A DNA stretch of 64,000 bases. Source: JACZYA01 sp965247455 (lineage in GTDB: Bacteria; Acidobacteriota; Terriglobia; Acidiferrales; 2-02-FULL-67-57). This document shows positions 33,317 to 41,730 of this stretch, piece by piece. Made by a program: the position numbers and the translations under genes. The stretch spans positions 372,001-436,000 of the forward strand of contig CBDFHE010000017.1 of assembly GCA_965247455.1 (NCBI GenBank), given 5' to 3'. The notes under the pieces were generated by a model, which saw nothing but the letters and a program-made list of their open reading frames with translations, was not told the origin of the DNA and did no database searches. Numbering within the stretch: position 1 is the first letter of the stretch; every line of letters starts with the position of its first letter.

Positions 33317-34420
33317 TTACTCGTAGGCGAGGGCGACAATGGCGTCCTGCCGGGCGGCCAGCCAGGCGGGATAGAGCGCCCCCAACGTCCCCCCGACAAA
33401 GCCCAGCAAAGCGGCCTTGGCCAGCCAGCCGACGGTGATCAGGATGGTGAGGGTGGGGAACAACTCCATCAACAGATAGCGCCCGCCGTAGCAGAAGCCG
33501 ACCCCGAGGCCAACGCCCACCACGCACAGCAGCAGCGACTCCCACAGGACCAGCCGGATGATGTCAGTCTTGGAGGCGCCCAGCGATTTCAGGATCCCGA
33601 TCTCGCGCGTCCGCTCCAGGATGCTGGTGTACATAGAGAGGAAAATCGCCAAAAAGCCCACCGCTACCGCCAACGCAATCATCGAGTCCACGAAGGTGTT
33701 GAGCATCGGCAAGGGCGAATTGACCATCATGGACAAATACTCTTTCATGCGGCGGAGTTTGTGCCGGGGGAAGTCCTGGCGGATTTCGTCTTCCACCCCG
33801 GCGACGTTCTTGGGGTTGTCGGTGCGGATATAGAACAGCGAGGCTTTGTCGCGGGCCGCAGAAAGCTCTTGCAAACGTTCGATGGGGGCGAACAGGCGGG
33901 CGCCTTTGCCGTGCTCGACGATTCCGCGCACGTAGAAATCGTTTTCCAACAGGTTCAGGGTGTCGCCGACCTGCACGCCCTTCCCCCGGGCGTAGCGGTC
34001 GTCCACCAGGATGTCTCCGACGTCTTGGAACGGCCCTCCTTGATGGTAAACAAAGCCGCTGCTGACGCCGCGGAAACTTTCCAGCTCAATTCCATAGACA
34101 ACCTCGAAGCCGGAGGTGTTGAAGACCACCAGCACCGGCGCGACGGCGGCCACATGCGGAACCTCGGCCAGCTTCTCCCCGATCTTGATCGGCATGGGAG
34201 CGCTGGTAATTGCCATGACGAAGCTGGACCTGGGCGGCTGCAACAACAGGTCGGCGCCCACCCCCTCGACGCGCTTGGCGGTCTCGTACCGCAAGCCGGT
34301 GGTCAGGCCGACGATAATCACCACCAGGCAAATCTCGACCCCCACCGCCACCACCGTGATCAGACTGCGCAGAGGGCGGTGCAGCAGGTTGCCCAGGATC
34401 AGCGCCCGCTCGGCGTTCAT
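33317..34420 (-). CDS. ABC transporter permease, FtsX/MacB/LolE-like
   Basis: 367 aa with the four-helix layout of MacB-type permeases: one helix at about residues 18-40 (SLITVVAVGVEICLVVIIVG), a large periplasmic domain to about residue 240, then three helices. ILERTREIGILKSLGASKTD is the cytoplasmic coupling motif of the FtsX family. Its start overlaps the stop of the upstream lipoprotein gene (ATGA). With the LolD-like ATPase it would form a periplasm-acting transporter, plausibly for lipoprotein or lipid extraction. Confidence 0.9.
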   Translation of the reverse strand: MNAERALILGNLLHRPLRSLITVVAVGVEICLVVIIVGLTTGLRYETAKRVEGVGADLLLQPPRSSFVMAITSAPMPIKIGEKLAEVPHVAAVAPVLVVFNTSGFEVVYGIELESFRGVSSGFVYHQGGPFQDVGDILVDDRYARGKGVQVGDTLNLLENDFYVRGIVEHGKGARLFAPIERLQELSAARDKASLFYIRTDNPKNVAGVEDEIRQDFPRHKLRRMKEYLSMMVNSPLPMLNTFVDSMIALAVAVGFLAIFLSMYTSILERTREIGILKSLGASKTDIIRLVLWESLLLCVVGVGLGVGFCYGGRYLLMELFPTLTILITVGWLAKAALLGFVGGTLGALYPAWLAARQDAIVALAYE

Positions 34421-35370
34421 CGCCCGTCCTCCTGCGCCGCAGCCGGCACCTCGGCGATGCTGCCGGTTTCGTCTTTTTCTTCCAGCTCCACCAGCTCGGC
34501 GCCGGCGGGCTTCTCCAAGTGAAACTTCTCCGGCGCCAGCGGCTCATTCAAGGTCAACTCCTTGATGAGCAGCTTCAGGCGGTAGTCGTCGTGGGGGCGG
34601 ATGAGTTCAATCGTGCGTGGGTAGGAGACCCCGCCGGCGTCCTGCCACTGGGCGTAGTGGATGTCGGCCAGCAAGCGCCCGCTGGGGTCGAAGCGCTGCA
34701 CCCGCACCAGGGCCAAGTCGGTGCGGTCAAACCACCACTTGCGCGCCAGTCGCCAGTTTTCCCCGGCTTCGCGCACTACTTCCGACACCGCATAGTACCG
34801 CCGACTGTTAAACTCATTTTCTTCTTGCAGGTGGAGGGCTCCGGCCAGCGGCGCCGCCGGGAAGAGCGCCTCCAACAAGTGTTGCGGGCGCAGGTTTTCC
34901 ATGGGCTTCTCGCTGCGGCGGGTCAGGGTAGTCGGTCCGACGATGAACTTGTTTTTGGGGGGAATGTGGATGCGGAAGCTGTGGTCGTCGGCCACCATGT
35001 CGAAAATGGTTTTCCGCACAATCGGCGCCTGGCCGATCATGCGAATCTGCTGGCCCCGCCAGCGGCGGGGGTGGCTGTTGTCGGATGGGTTCACACTTTG
35101 CCGGGCCAGCACGAAGGCGCGGACGTCGCGGTACTGCTCGATCACACCGCTGTAGGCCGACCCGGTGGAAGGCACCAGCTCCGTGACCGCGTTGAGGGAG
35201 TGGACGGCGGCGGCCTGTTGCTGGAGCTTCAACAACAGTTCTTGCAGGGTGGCGGAGAGAAGCGGGCGGATTTGCTGCGGGTTGAGCCGGGTGGTGGTTT
35301 TAACCGCGCACCCCACCCCGCCCAGCACGAGCAGCGCCAGCAGCGCCATTCGGATGGTGTGTTTGAGCAA
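34417..35370 (-). CDS. lipoprotein with LolA/LolB-like domain (DUF4292-like)
   Basis: 317 aa from TTG 35370, which has AGGAG 6 nt upstream; an ATG seven codons later is the alternative. Lipobox VLGGVGC (C at about residue 21). The mature part has ATLQELLLKLQQQAAAVHSL, PIVRKTIFDMVADDHSFRI, NKFIVGPTT and VRVQRFDPSGRLLADIHY, with a C-terminal acidic E-rich tail. The outline matches DUF4292/LolB-like outer-membrane lipoproteins. It is the first gene of the ABC cluster. A MITE at 35460 separates it from the divergent proC. Confidence 0.78.
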   Translation of the reverse strand: MLKHTIRMALLALLVLGGVGCAVKTTTRLNPQQIRPLLSATLQELLLKLQQQAAAVHSLNAVTELVPSTGSAYSGVIEQYRDVRAFVLARQSVNPSDNSHPRRWRGQQIRMIGQAPIVRKTIFDMVADDHSFRIHIPPKNKFIVGPTTLTRRSEKPMENLRPQHLLEALFPAAPLAGALHLQEENEFNSRRYYAVSEVVREAGENWRLARKWWFDRTDLALVRVQRFDPSGRLLADIHYAQWQDAGGVSYPRTIELIRPHDDYRLKLLIKELTLNEPLAPEKFHLEKPAGAELVELEEKDETGSIAEVPAAAQEDGR

Positions 35371-35459
35371 CCTTCTCTCCTCAGCCGGTTGGGCGCTCAG
35401 CGCCCAACCGCACCAGTTTAGATGCGGCTTGAGGCACGGTCAAGGAAGGGTGGGGGAGG

Positions 35460-35588
35460 GGTAGTGTCTTAATTTGAGCGATTCCGAACTCGGCCCCAAA
35501 TCACACCGAGCCCTGCGGCCCCCGCCGCAGGGATTTTAGCTTCCCCCAGGCAGGGGCCTGGGGGCTCGGTGTGAAATTAGGACACTAC
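35460..35588. mobile_element. MITE-like palindromic element, 129 bp, with 9-bp target duplication
   Basis: The ends GGTAGTGTCTTAA and TTAGGACACTAC are inverted repeats. TGGGGGAGG flanks both ends (35451-35459, 35589-35597). The outer arms are the same as in the element at 32410, but the core reads CCCTGCGG...CCCAGGCAGGGGCCTGGGGG, i.e. flipped relative to that copy. It sits in the intergenic gap before proC. Confidence 0.83.
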
Positions 35589-35706
35589 TGGGGGAGGAAT
35601 GAAAGTTGTGAACGCGGGAAAGATTGGCTAGGATGGCGTACCCTTGAGGACGGACGGCGACGCGGCGGTGGCATCTCTGTAAATACGTGGCGGGCTGGAG
35701 CGCATC

Positions 35707-36519
35707 ATGCTGACAAAGAAGAAAATCGCAGTGATCGGAGTGGGGAAGCTGGGTGAGACGCTGATCCGGGCCTTGCTGGATGCCGGCGTGGTGCGGCCCA
35801 GCCAGCTTACGGCCACGGCCAAGCACCCGGAAACGCTGGAGGCGAAGAAGGGCCTCGGCATCCGCCTGACGCTGGACAACCGCGCAGCCGCGAGGGGGGC
35901 CGACATCATTATCTTGGCGGTCAAGCCGCAGGCGATGGCCGAAGTCCTGGGCGAGTTGCGCTCGTCGGTCACACCCCGGCAGCTTGTTATTTCCATCGCC
36001 GCCAGCGTCGGCACGGGGACGATTGAGCGCGGGCTCGGCAAGAAAGTGCCGGTCGTGCGCACCATGCCCAACACGCCCTGCCTGGTTCGGGAAGGGATGA
36101 CCGGAATTGCGCCCGGAAAGCACGCCACGCGGGAGCATCTCGCCCTGGCGCAGGAAATCTTCAATGCTTTGGGCCGCTCGCTGGTGCTGGACGAAAAGCA
36201 CATGGACGCCGTCACCGGGCTTTCGGCCAGCGGCCCGGCGTTCATGTACGTGGTGCTGGAGGCGCTGGCCGAAGGCGGGCTCAAGGTTGGGTTGCCGCGG
36301 GAAACCGCCACTGAGCTGATTGCGCAAACCATGCTGGGGGCGGCCAAGCTGGTGTTGGAAACGCGCGAGCACCCCGCCAAGCTCAAGGACGCCGTAACCA
36401 CCCCGGCTGGCTGTACCATCGACGGACTGCTGGAGCTGGAGGAAGGGGGGCTGCGAGTGGCGCTCATCAAAGCGGTGGTGCGCGCGACGCAGCGCGCCTC
36501 GGAACTCCAGCGTGGCTGA
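35707..36519 (+). CDS. proC: pyrroline-5-carboxylate reductase
   Basis: 270 aa. Last step of proline synthesis (P5C to proline with NADPH). Rossmann start IAVIGVGKLGETLIRALLD, then ADIIILAVKPQAM, VRTMPNTPCLVREGMTGI and the signature VTGLSASGPAFMYVVLEALAEGG, followed by the dimerisation helices to HPAKLKDAVTTPAGCTIDGL. Length and motifs are standard. It is transcribed alone, divergent from the Lol-like cluster. Confidence 0.95.
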   Translation: MLTKKKIAVIGVGKLGETLIRALLDAGVVRPSQLTATAKHPETLEAKKGLGIRLTLDNRAAARGADIIILAVKPQAMAEVLGELRSSVTPRQLVISIAASVGTGTIERGLGKKVPVVRTMPNTPCLVREGMTGIAPGKHATREHLALAQEIFNALGRSLVLDEKHMDAVTGLSASGPAFMYVVLEALAEGGLKVGLPRETATELIAQTMLGAAKLVLETREHPAKLKDAVTTPAGCTIDGLLELEEGGLRVALIKAVVRATQRASELQRG

Positions 36520-36602
36520 GATTTCCTCGCCATTCGGAATCTGACCATAGCCGTGCCGCCCGTCCGCTATTTTTGCTGGGCGACTGGGCGGCGGGCTTTC
36601 CG

Positions 36603-37712
36603 TTACTGCTGGCGGCGGAGGCGGCGGTAGCGGGCGACGTTGCGGTCGTGCTCGGTGAAGGTGCGGGCAAAGAAGTGGCCGCCCTGGGTGTTGCTGACAA
36701 AGTAGAAATAGTCCGATTGGGGCGGGTTGAGCGCCGCTGCCAGCGCCGCCCGGCCGGGCGAGGCGATGGGGCCCGGTGGCAGTCCGACATGCAGGTAGGT
36801 GTTGTAGGGCGATTTCCGGTCCAGGTCGGATTGATGGATGATGCCGTCGAACTCGCCGCCGGCAGCCAGGCGGGCGGCGTAGATGACGGTGGGGTCGCAG
36901 GCCAGCAGGAAACGCCGCCGCAGGCGGTTGGTAAATACTGACGCAATCAGGCCGCGCTCCCCGGCGGCGCCGGTTTCCTTTTCAACCAGCGAAGCCAGCG
37001 TCACCAGTTGGTGGGGAGTCAGGTTCTGGGGGTTCGTCCCCTCGGAGGCTCGCTTCGAGGCGGCTTGGCGCAGTTCGGAATACACCCCACGGAAGCGCTC
37101 CACCATCGCGGACACCATCTTCTCCGGGGAGGAAGGGCGGGCGAAGTGGTAGGTGTCAGGAAAGAGGTAGCCTTCGAGCGAGGCGGCCTCCGGGGCCAAG
37201 CTGCGAATCAACTCCGGGTTTTCAGCGGCACGCAGAAAGGCGTCGCGGTCGGCCAGGTGCCGCCGGGCGACTTCGTCGGCAATCTCCCAATGGGTCCAAC
37301 CTTCCGGGATGGTCAGGGCGTACACTCGGACCTCGCCGCGCTCCAACTGGTGGAAGACGCTGGCGGGGCTGCGCGGGCGGTCGAACAGATACTCACCCGC
37401 TTTCAGGGTGTGGCCGGCGTGGAAGTAGGCATAGAACAGAAACGGCCAGCGCGAATAGAGGACGCCGCGAGCGGCCAGCCGGTCGGCAATGGCGCGACGG
37501 CCCATTCCCTGCTCAACGATGACGACCGCTTGGCGCCTGTACCCCTGGTAGGGCCAGAACACCGAAGCAGGCGTGAGTCCCAGGAAAAACGCCAGCGCCG
37601 CCAGTGCCACGAGTTTCCCCCAGGCGGGGCGCTGCCGCCACTCGGCCAGCCGCACGCGGAGGTTTTCGCGCACGAGGGCCAGCAGGCCGGCGTTTTGTTT
37701 CTCGGAGGTCAT
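36603..37712 (-). CDS. mltG: endolytic murein transglycosylase
   Basis: 369 aa. A cytoplasmic basic N-terminus precedes one transmembrane helix (about residues 33-52) and a LysM-like domain (VVIVEQGMGRRAIADRLAAR). The YceG catalytic domain has ASLEGYLFPDTYHF (catalytic E in the LEGYLFPDTY motif), TLASLVEKETG, ERGLIASVFTNRLRR and SPYNTYLHVGLPPGPIASPG. It cleaves nascent glycan strands in the periplasm. Its start overlaps the ruvX stop (ATGA), a common mltG-ruvX arrangement. Confidence 0.95.
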   Translation of the reverse strand: MTSEKQNAGLLALVRENLRVRLAEWRQRPAWGKLVALAALAFFLGLTPASVFWPYQGYRRQAVVIVEQGMGRRAIADRLAARGVLYSRWPFLFYAYFHAGHTLKAGEYLFDRPRSPASVFHQLERGEVRVYALTIPEGWTHWEIADEVARRHLADRDAFLRAAENPELIRSLAPEAASLEGYLFPDTYHFARPSSPEKMVSAMVERFRGVYSELRQAASKRASEGTNPQNLTPHQLVTLASLVEKETGAAGERGLIASVFTNRLRRRFLLACDPTVIYAARLAAGGEFDGIIHQSDLDRKSPYNTYLHVGLPPGPIASPGRAALAAALNPPQSDYFYFVSNTQGGHFFARTFTEHDRNVARYRRLRRQQ

Positions 37713-38152
37713 GACTCCAGCGACCGGCGCGTCGCTTGTTGGTCCAGGTAAGTTTGCAGGATGAGTTGGGCGGCGATCTGGTCGGCGGCGCGGCGGCGTT
37801 CCGCGCGGGTGGCGCCCGCCTCCCGCAGCAGGCGTTCGGCCTCGACGGTGGTCAGGCGCTCGTCGAACAGTTCCACCGGAACCTCCAGCTTTTCCCGCAA
37901 CCGGTCGGCAAAGCGCTCGGCTTGCTGGGCGCGGGCGCCGGCGTAGCCCTTGAGGTGCAGGGGGTGGCCCACCAGGACGCGCTCGACCGCCAGGGCTTCC
38001 ACCAGCTCGCCCAAGTGGGCCAAGTCGGCGCGACGGTTGGAGCGGCGCAGGGTGGGCAGCGGCTGGGCCGTCAGCCCCAGGGGGTCGCTGACCGCCAAGC
38101 CGATATTTTTGGTTCCCAGATCGATGGCCAGGATGCGGTTGTCCTTCCTCAC
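37709..38152 (-). CDS. ruvX: Holliday junction resolvase-like protein RuvX/YqgF
   Basis: 147 aa. RNase H-like fold: RILAIDLGTKNIGLAVSDPLG (first D), VERVLVGHPLHLKG, ELFDERLTTVEAERLL (E and T) and a C-terminal DQIAAQLILQTYLD acid. YqgF is implicated in pre-16S rRNA 5' end processing and resembles Holliday resolvases. It overlaps mltG. The 248-bp gap downstream (38153-38400) has an open plus-strand stretch ending at 38366, with no recognisable domain. Confidence 0.93.
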   Translation of the reverse strand: MRKDNRILAIDLGTKNIGLAVSDPLGLTAQPLPTLRRSNRRADLAHLGELVEALAVERVLVGHPLHLKGYAGARAQQAERFADRLREKLEVPVELFDERLTTVEAERLLREAGATRAERRRAADQIAAQLILQTYLDQQATRRSLES

Positions 38153-38400
38153 TGGCTCATTCTAGGCTGTGGGTTTGCGGGGTGTCCAGAGGCGGGTCGT
38201 TCCTCGGAAACCTTTCACGCTTTTCGAGAGGACGCGCAGGCTGCAGGCCATCGGCGAGGCCCGCCTCGCCCTGGAGGAGTACGAAGCCGACTCCGCCGCC
38301 TCGGTTCTGATGACAGCGGCTGCTGCCGCGCCGCTCCTTGACCCTTTCGACGAGCGGCTGTTATAAAATTTGTTTGTCCGGTGGGCCGCTAGGAGTATTT

Positions 38401-39150
38401 ATGTTTCGCAAAGAGTTGCCGAGGGTATATGAGCTTCGCGACCAAATTGAAGCACTGGGCTCTCCAAGTGCATATTTCCAAGATTTCGACGATTCTCTTC
38501 GAAATCAGCCATCAAAGATGCGAGCATTTCGCGCACTGGAAGATGAATTACAGGGACTCGATCCAGCTTCATGGGAATTCTTAAAAAAAGAAGCCCGCCC
38601 ACATTTAACCAAAAGGGATGAAGCGCGTGGGTGGCAACAGCTAATTGGTATGTTAAATCAAGCGCGAGCATATAATTATCTAAAAACCATTTGCTGCTCA
38701 AATATCCATTTCATTCCACCTAGCCGTGAAGGTGTAAAGACCCCCGATCTGCAAGGAGTACTAGATTCCACCAAGGTGTTATGCGAAGTGAAAACAATTA
38801 ACATATCCGATGAGGAGACTAGGGCCCGTCGCACCCCCGTTGCGAGAGAAATAAAAGATCAACTCGAACAAGGCTTTTTCAATAAACTTATGTACCATCT
38901 AATACGAGCCAAAGAACAGCTAGAAGCCCGTGATGCAGGCAAAGAAGCAAGGCGCATCGCATACATCATTATTAACTTTGATGATTTCTTTGCTGAATAT
39001 AAAGAAAGATATTTCCAACAAATTGATCAGTATCTTTCTAACAAGGCAGTTCCCGGAATCGAAATAGTGTTTCATAACCAAGTAACGTCCTTTCATAAAA
39101 TTATCACTATTAAATCCGCAACCGTTTTCAATCCAGACGCCCCTGGATAG
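38401..39150 (+). CDS. AT-rich gene for a predicted PD-(D/E)XK nuclease-like protein
   Basis: 249 aa from ATG 38401, with AGGAG 5 nt upstream. Base composition drops sharply below both neighbours (runs such as TATAATTATCTAAAAACC), so recent acquisition is likely. The centre has VKTPDLQGVLDSTKVLCEVK: PD at 115-116 and E-x-K at 129-131, spaced as in the PD-(D/E)XK nuclease fold. It is followed by conserved-looking helices and a YIIINFDDFFAEYKERY strand-helix. The N-terminal 90 residues are helical and charged. The family is not recognised; a restriction-like or defence role is only a guess. Confidence 0.6.
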   Translation: MFRKELPRVYELRDQIEALGSPSAYFQDFDDSLRNQPSKMRAFRALEDELQGLDPASWEFLKKEARPHLTKRDEARGWQQLIGMLNQARAYNYLKTICCSNIHFIPPSREGVKTPDLQGVLDSTKVLCEVKTINISDEETRARRTPVAREIKDQLEQGFFNKLMYHLIRAKEQLEARDAGKEARRIAYIIINFDDFFAEYKERYFQQIDQYLSNKAVPGIEIVFHNQVTSFHKIITIKSATVFNPDAPG

Positions 39151-39547
39151 AGTGTGGCTAATCTCCGAGTATGGAGGCTATCGTGAGGAAAATCGTCGGT
39201 CTTTTCTGGGCCTTAGTCCTTCTGCCTTTCTGCTGCTTTGCGCAGATTGCCACACTGCTTGCCCCAGTTCGTCCGCAAAAGCTTCAGACTGTTGGTGGCT
39301 TCCTGGAGGTTTGCGGGCGCGAGTCCACCCAGCTGTCCAAGGAGCGCTTTGACGCTGTTGCAAAAGCACCGCCGGATGAGTTCATGGATGCACTCGAAAA
39401 GGCGTGGGACCAGGGGTTAGCCGACCAAACGGTTTGCCTCGGATACTTGACAGGACTGTACGAAGGCTGGAAAGAGGGCCACGAACACGGTGTTCTGGCG
39501 GCAACGTTTCCCGCCGGAGTCCCACGCGACCTAGAAACGGCCTTAAA

Positions 39548-41217
39548 CCGGGATTTCCGTTTTGCCTGCCCCTGATGGCACGTTTATACACCCGATCGCC
39601 GCCGATCGCACAAAAACTTCGATCGTCGCACAATCGCTCAGCTTCAAAGGCCTTCATCTGAGCCCGCGCCGACGTGCGACCGACTGGAACCCCTGCTTTT
39701 CGGGCATTTCTCAGACACCGCTCCACACGTGTGCCCCGTGTCATCGCCGGGCGGGCTTCGTTGCACTTCAGGCCGCGCGTCAGCCTGCCGGCACGGGTAG
39801 CGCCCAGATCCTCCGCAGCATGTCGCCGAACAGCCGCCGCGTGAGATGCCCTTCCGCCAGCAGAAGCCAGTAGTACCGCGCATGCTTCACCAGCCGGCCC
39901 CCAGTTTTCACCAGTCGCTGCTGGAGACTCGTGAGCGACCAGCGCTTGACCCGCAGCGGAAGGACCAGTCTGCGCCACAAGTTGCCCAGATTGTAGGCCA
40001 GGACGCTCAGTTGCAGGCGCACCTCGTTCGCCCGGAAACGATGGCACGACAGCCGCGTCCAGTGGGTGGCCTGCTTGCCTTCCTTGATCCATTGCTCCGC
40101 CGTACCGCGCTTGTTGTAAAACCGCACGACCGAGCGGCTCGGGAGGGCCATGTTGGTCACGATGAAGCCGACGCGAGGGAACAGCTCACCTTGGTGGTGC
40201 TCCACCTTGGCGACGATCCGTCTGGGCGTGGTCCAGCTCTTGGCCTGATAGCGGAAACTCTGGTAGCGCACCAAGGGCTTGCAGCTCGGCCGTCCCGGCG
40301 GACGAAAGAGGATGTCTTCGATTTCCAGCTCCAAGCTCTTGTTCGCCGGCATGCGAATGGCATAGTCCACGTCGCGCTGCTCGAGCGCGTCGTAGATCTC
40401 GGGCTTCGCGAACGCGGCGTCTGCGCGGAACGCTACGCGCTTGCCCTCCACCTGCTGCCGGTCAATCTCCGGTACGAGCAGGTCGTCCCAGTCGTCGGCG
40501 CTATGCACGTTGCCTGGCCGCAGCGTGGCGGCGAGGCAGTCCCCATGCTCGGTGAACAGAAACAGCGGGTGGTAGCAGACGGACTCGAAGTGCCCGTTAT
40601 AGGCGCTCCCTTCCTGCGCCCCATGCACCGGGCTCTCGCTCGAATCCATGTCGAGCACGATCCGGTCGGCGCGCGTCGCCATCTCGGCCTGTGCAAGCAC
40701 CTCCCGGTTCACGGCCCTCAACCCGACGAGATTCTCCTCGTGGGTCAGCAGCTCTGTCTCGAACCAATGCAGCGTCGATGTCAGCGCCGCACCCCGGTCC
40801 CAGCGCTTTGGCGACCCGATGAGACGAAATGTTGGGTCTGCCGACACGCGCCCCGCGTCGTTGAGATCTTCGTAGCCCGCGAGGCGACTGTAGACCGACT
40901 GCCGCAGGAGATCCACCACGCTGAACTGGGTGTTCATCCCCTGTCGGGAATCGCTCAGGTGCTCGGCGATGAGTGTCTCCAGCCCCAGACGTTCATCCAA
41001 CTCGCGCACCAGAATGAGGCCAGCGTCAGAAGTGACGCGCGATCCCTGGAACGCGACTTTCAAGAAGCCGTTGAACGCGAACTGGAATGGCTCGTGTTGT
41101 AATTCACCCACCGGGTGTCACCCTCCGTAGTGTGGTTCCTTACGTCGGAGCCCCAAAACTCAAGGCGCAGCGACTGGTCCTGGCGATACGGTACCACAGC
41201 CAAATCGGAAATCCGGG
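39548..41217 (-). mobile_element. IS1380-family insertion sequence, copy 1, 1670 bp
   Basis: The ends CCGGGATTTCCGTTTTG and (reverse complement of the right end) CCCGGATTTCCGATTTGG are imperfect inverted repeats. TTAAA flanks both ends (39543-39547, 41218-41222), a 5-bp duplication. It is nearly identical to copy 2 at 46217-47886, which is inverted; I spotted only two base differences. Confidence 0.9.
39780..41111 (-). CDS. IS1380-family transposase (copy 1)
   Basis: 443 aa, GTG start. DDE transposase of the DDE_Tnp_1 group: N-terminal VAFQGSRVTSDAGLILVREL, DLLRQSVYSRLAGYEDLNDA and DPTFRLIGSPKRWDRG. The catalytic core has ADRIVLDMDSSESPVHGAQEG (first D), VAFRADAAFAKPEIYDAL (second D) and a FYNKRGTAEQWIKEGKQA motif (E) with the usual YxxRxxxExxIKE-like arrangement. 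The C-terminal helices are intact. It appears full length. Confidence 0.93.
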   Translation of the reverse strand: MGELQHEPFQFAFNGFLKVAFQGSRVTSDAGLILVRELDERLGLETLIAEHLSDSRQGMNTQFSVVDLLRQSVYSRLAGYEDLNDAGRVSADPTFRLIGSPKRWDRGAALTSTLHWFETELLTHEENLVGLRAVNREVLAQAEMATRADRIVLDMDSSESPVHGAQEGSAYNGHFESVCYHPLFLFTEHGDCLAATLRPGNVHSADDWDDLLVPEIDRQQVEGKRVAFRADAAFAKPEIYDALEQRDVDYAIRMPANKSLELEIEDILFRPPGRPSCKPLVRYQSFRYQAKSWTTPRRIVAKVEHHQGELFPRVGFIVTNMALPSRSVVRFYNKRGTAEQWIKEGKQATHWTRLSCHRFRANEVRLQLSVLAYNLGNLWRRLVLPLRVKRWSLTSLQQRLVKTGGRLVKHARYYWLLLAEGHLTRRLFGDMLRRIWALPVPAG

Positions 41218-41550
41218 TTAAAGTCCCTGTCCCTCAAGGAACTGGAAGCTGTGCGCGCAGCGTTCGAGAACGATGTTCCGTGTACACCCGACGATATGAC
41301 CTTCGGTGAACTACAAGAGGTTGTTGTAAAGTACTTTCGCCGTGAGTTCGAAGAAGACCCACTTTCTAGCATTTTGTTGACTTCCCGCAAGTTCCCGGAA
41401 GCACTCCGCGACGCATTTCCTTGTCCAGTTGCGAAGCCTGCGACGCCCCAATAGGGGGCGGACTTCTTCAGCTCAACGTGCGCGGCCAGGGGCGGTTTTC
41501 CTCTTCGCCGAGCAGGGTGAAAAGGAGAACCTGTTTTCAACACGGTGGAG

Positions 41551-41718
41551 TGTAAGCCGTTTCTGCAGACTAACGACGCGGAAGCCTTCCCTCAGTTTTC
41601 GCCGGACGGCCGCCGCTTCCTCATGATCCAGACGGTTGAGTCGGAAACCAACCTTGGGCCTATCGGGGTCATCACCAACTGGTTCGACGAACTCCGTCGG
41701 CTCGTGCCTTCCGAGTAA
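41551..41718 (+). pseudogene. fragment of a kinase-associated beta-propeller protein C-terminus
   Basis: The open codons read CKPFLQTNDAEAFPQFSPDG, then RRFLMIQTVESETN, IGVITNWFDELRRLVPSE and stop. This is the last blade and tail of TolB/WD40-type proteins that follow acidobacterial Ser/Thr kinases (SPDG.RFL.I...INVV.NWFEEL). Two parts that are normally far apart (FPQFSPDG and RFLMI) are joined, so an internal deletion is also likely. It has no start or upstream domain. Confidence 0.65.
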
Positions 41719-41730
41719 GAACCAAGCGGC

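Larger units (their letters stand above)
39171..41454 (+). pseudogene. Rap1a/Tai-family protein gene split by an IS1380-type element
   Basis: The first exon-like part (39171-39547) encodes a signal peptide (IVGLFWALVLLPFCCFAQ) and CLGYLTGLYEGW. The second part (41218-41454) continues SLSLKELEAVRAAFEND, CTPDDMTFGELQEVVVKYF and EALRDAFPCP to a stop. Removing the IS and one TTAAA copy leaves 609 nt, in frame, for 202 aa. The cysteine pattern (C..GY..G, C.P..., then AFPC) matches Rap1a/Tai proteins, some of which are secreted immunity proteins in type VI secretion. No effector is adjacent. It lies 20 bp after the AT-rich gene. Confidence 0.82.

Noticed and set aside
38153..38400. Plus-strand open stretch ending at 38366 as a small gene.
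   Set aside because: No ribosome site or recognisable domain, and its only start is a GTG. It may be a remnant, but there is not enough to support a call.
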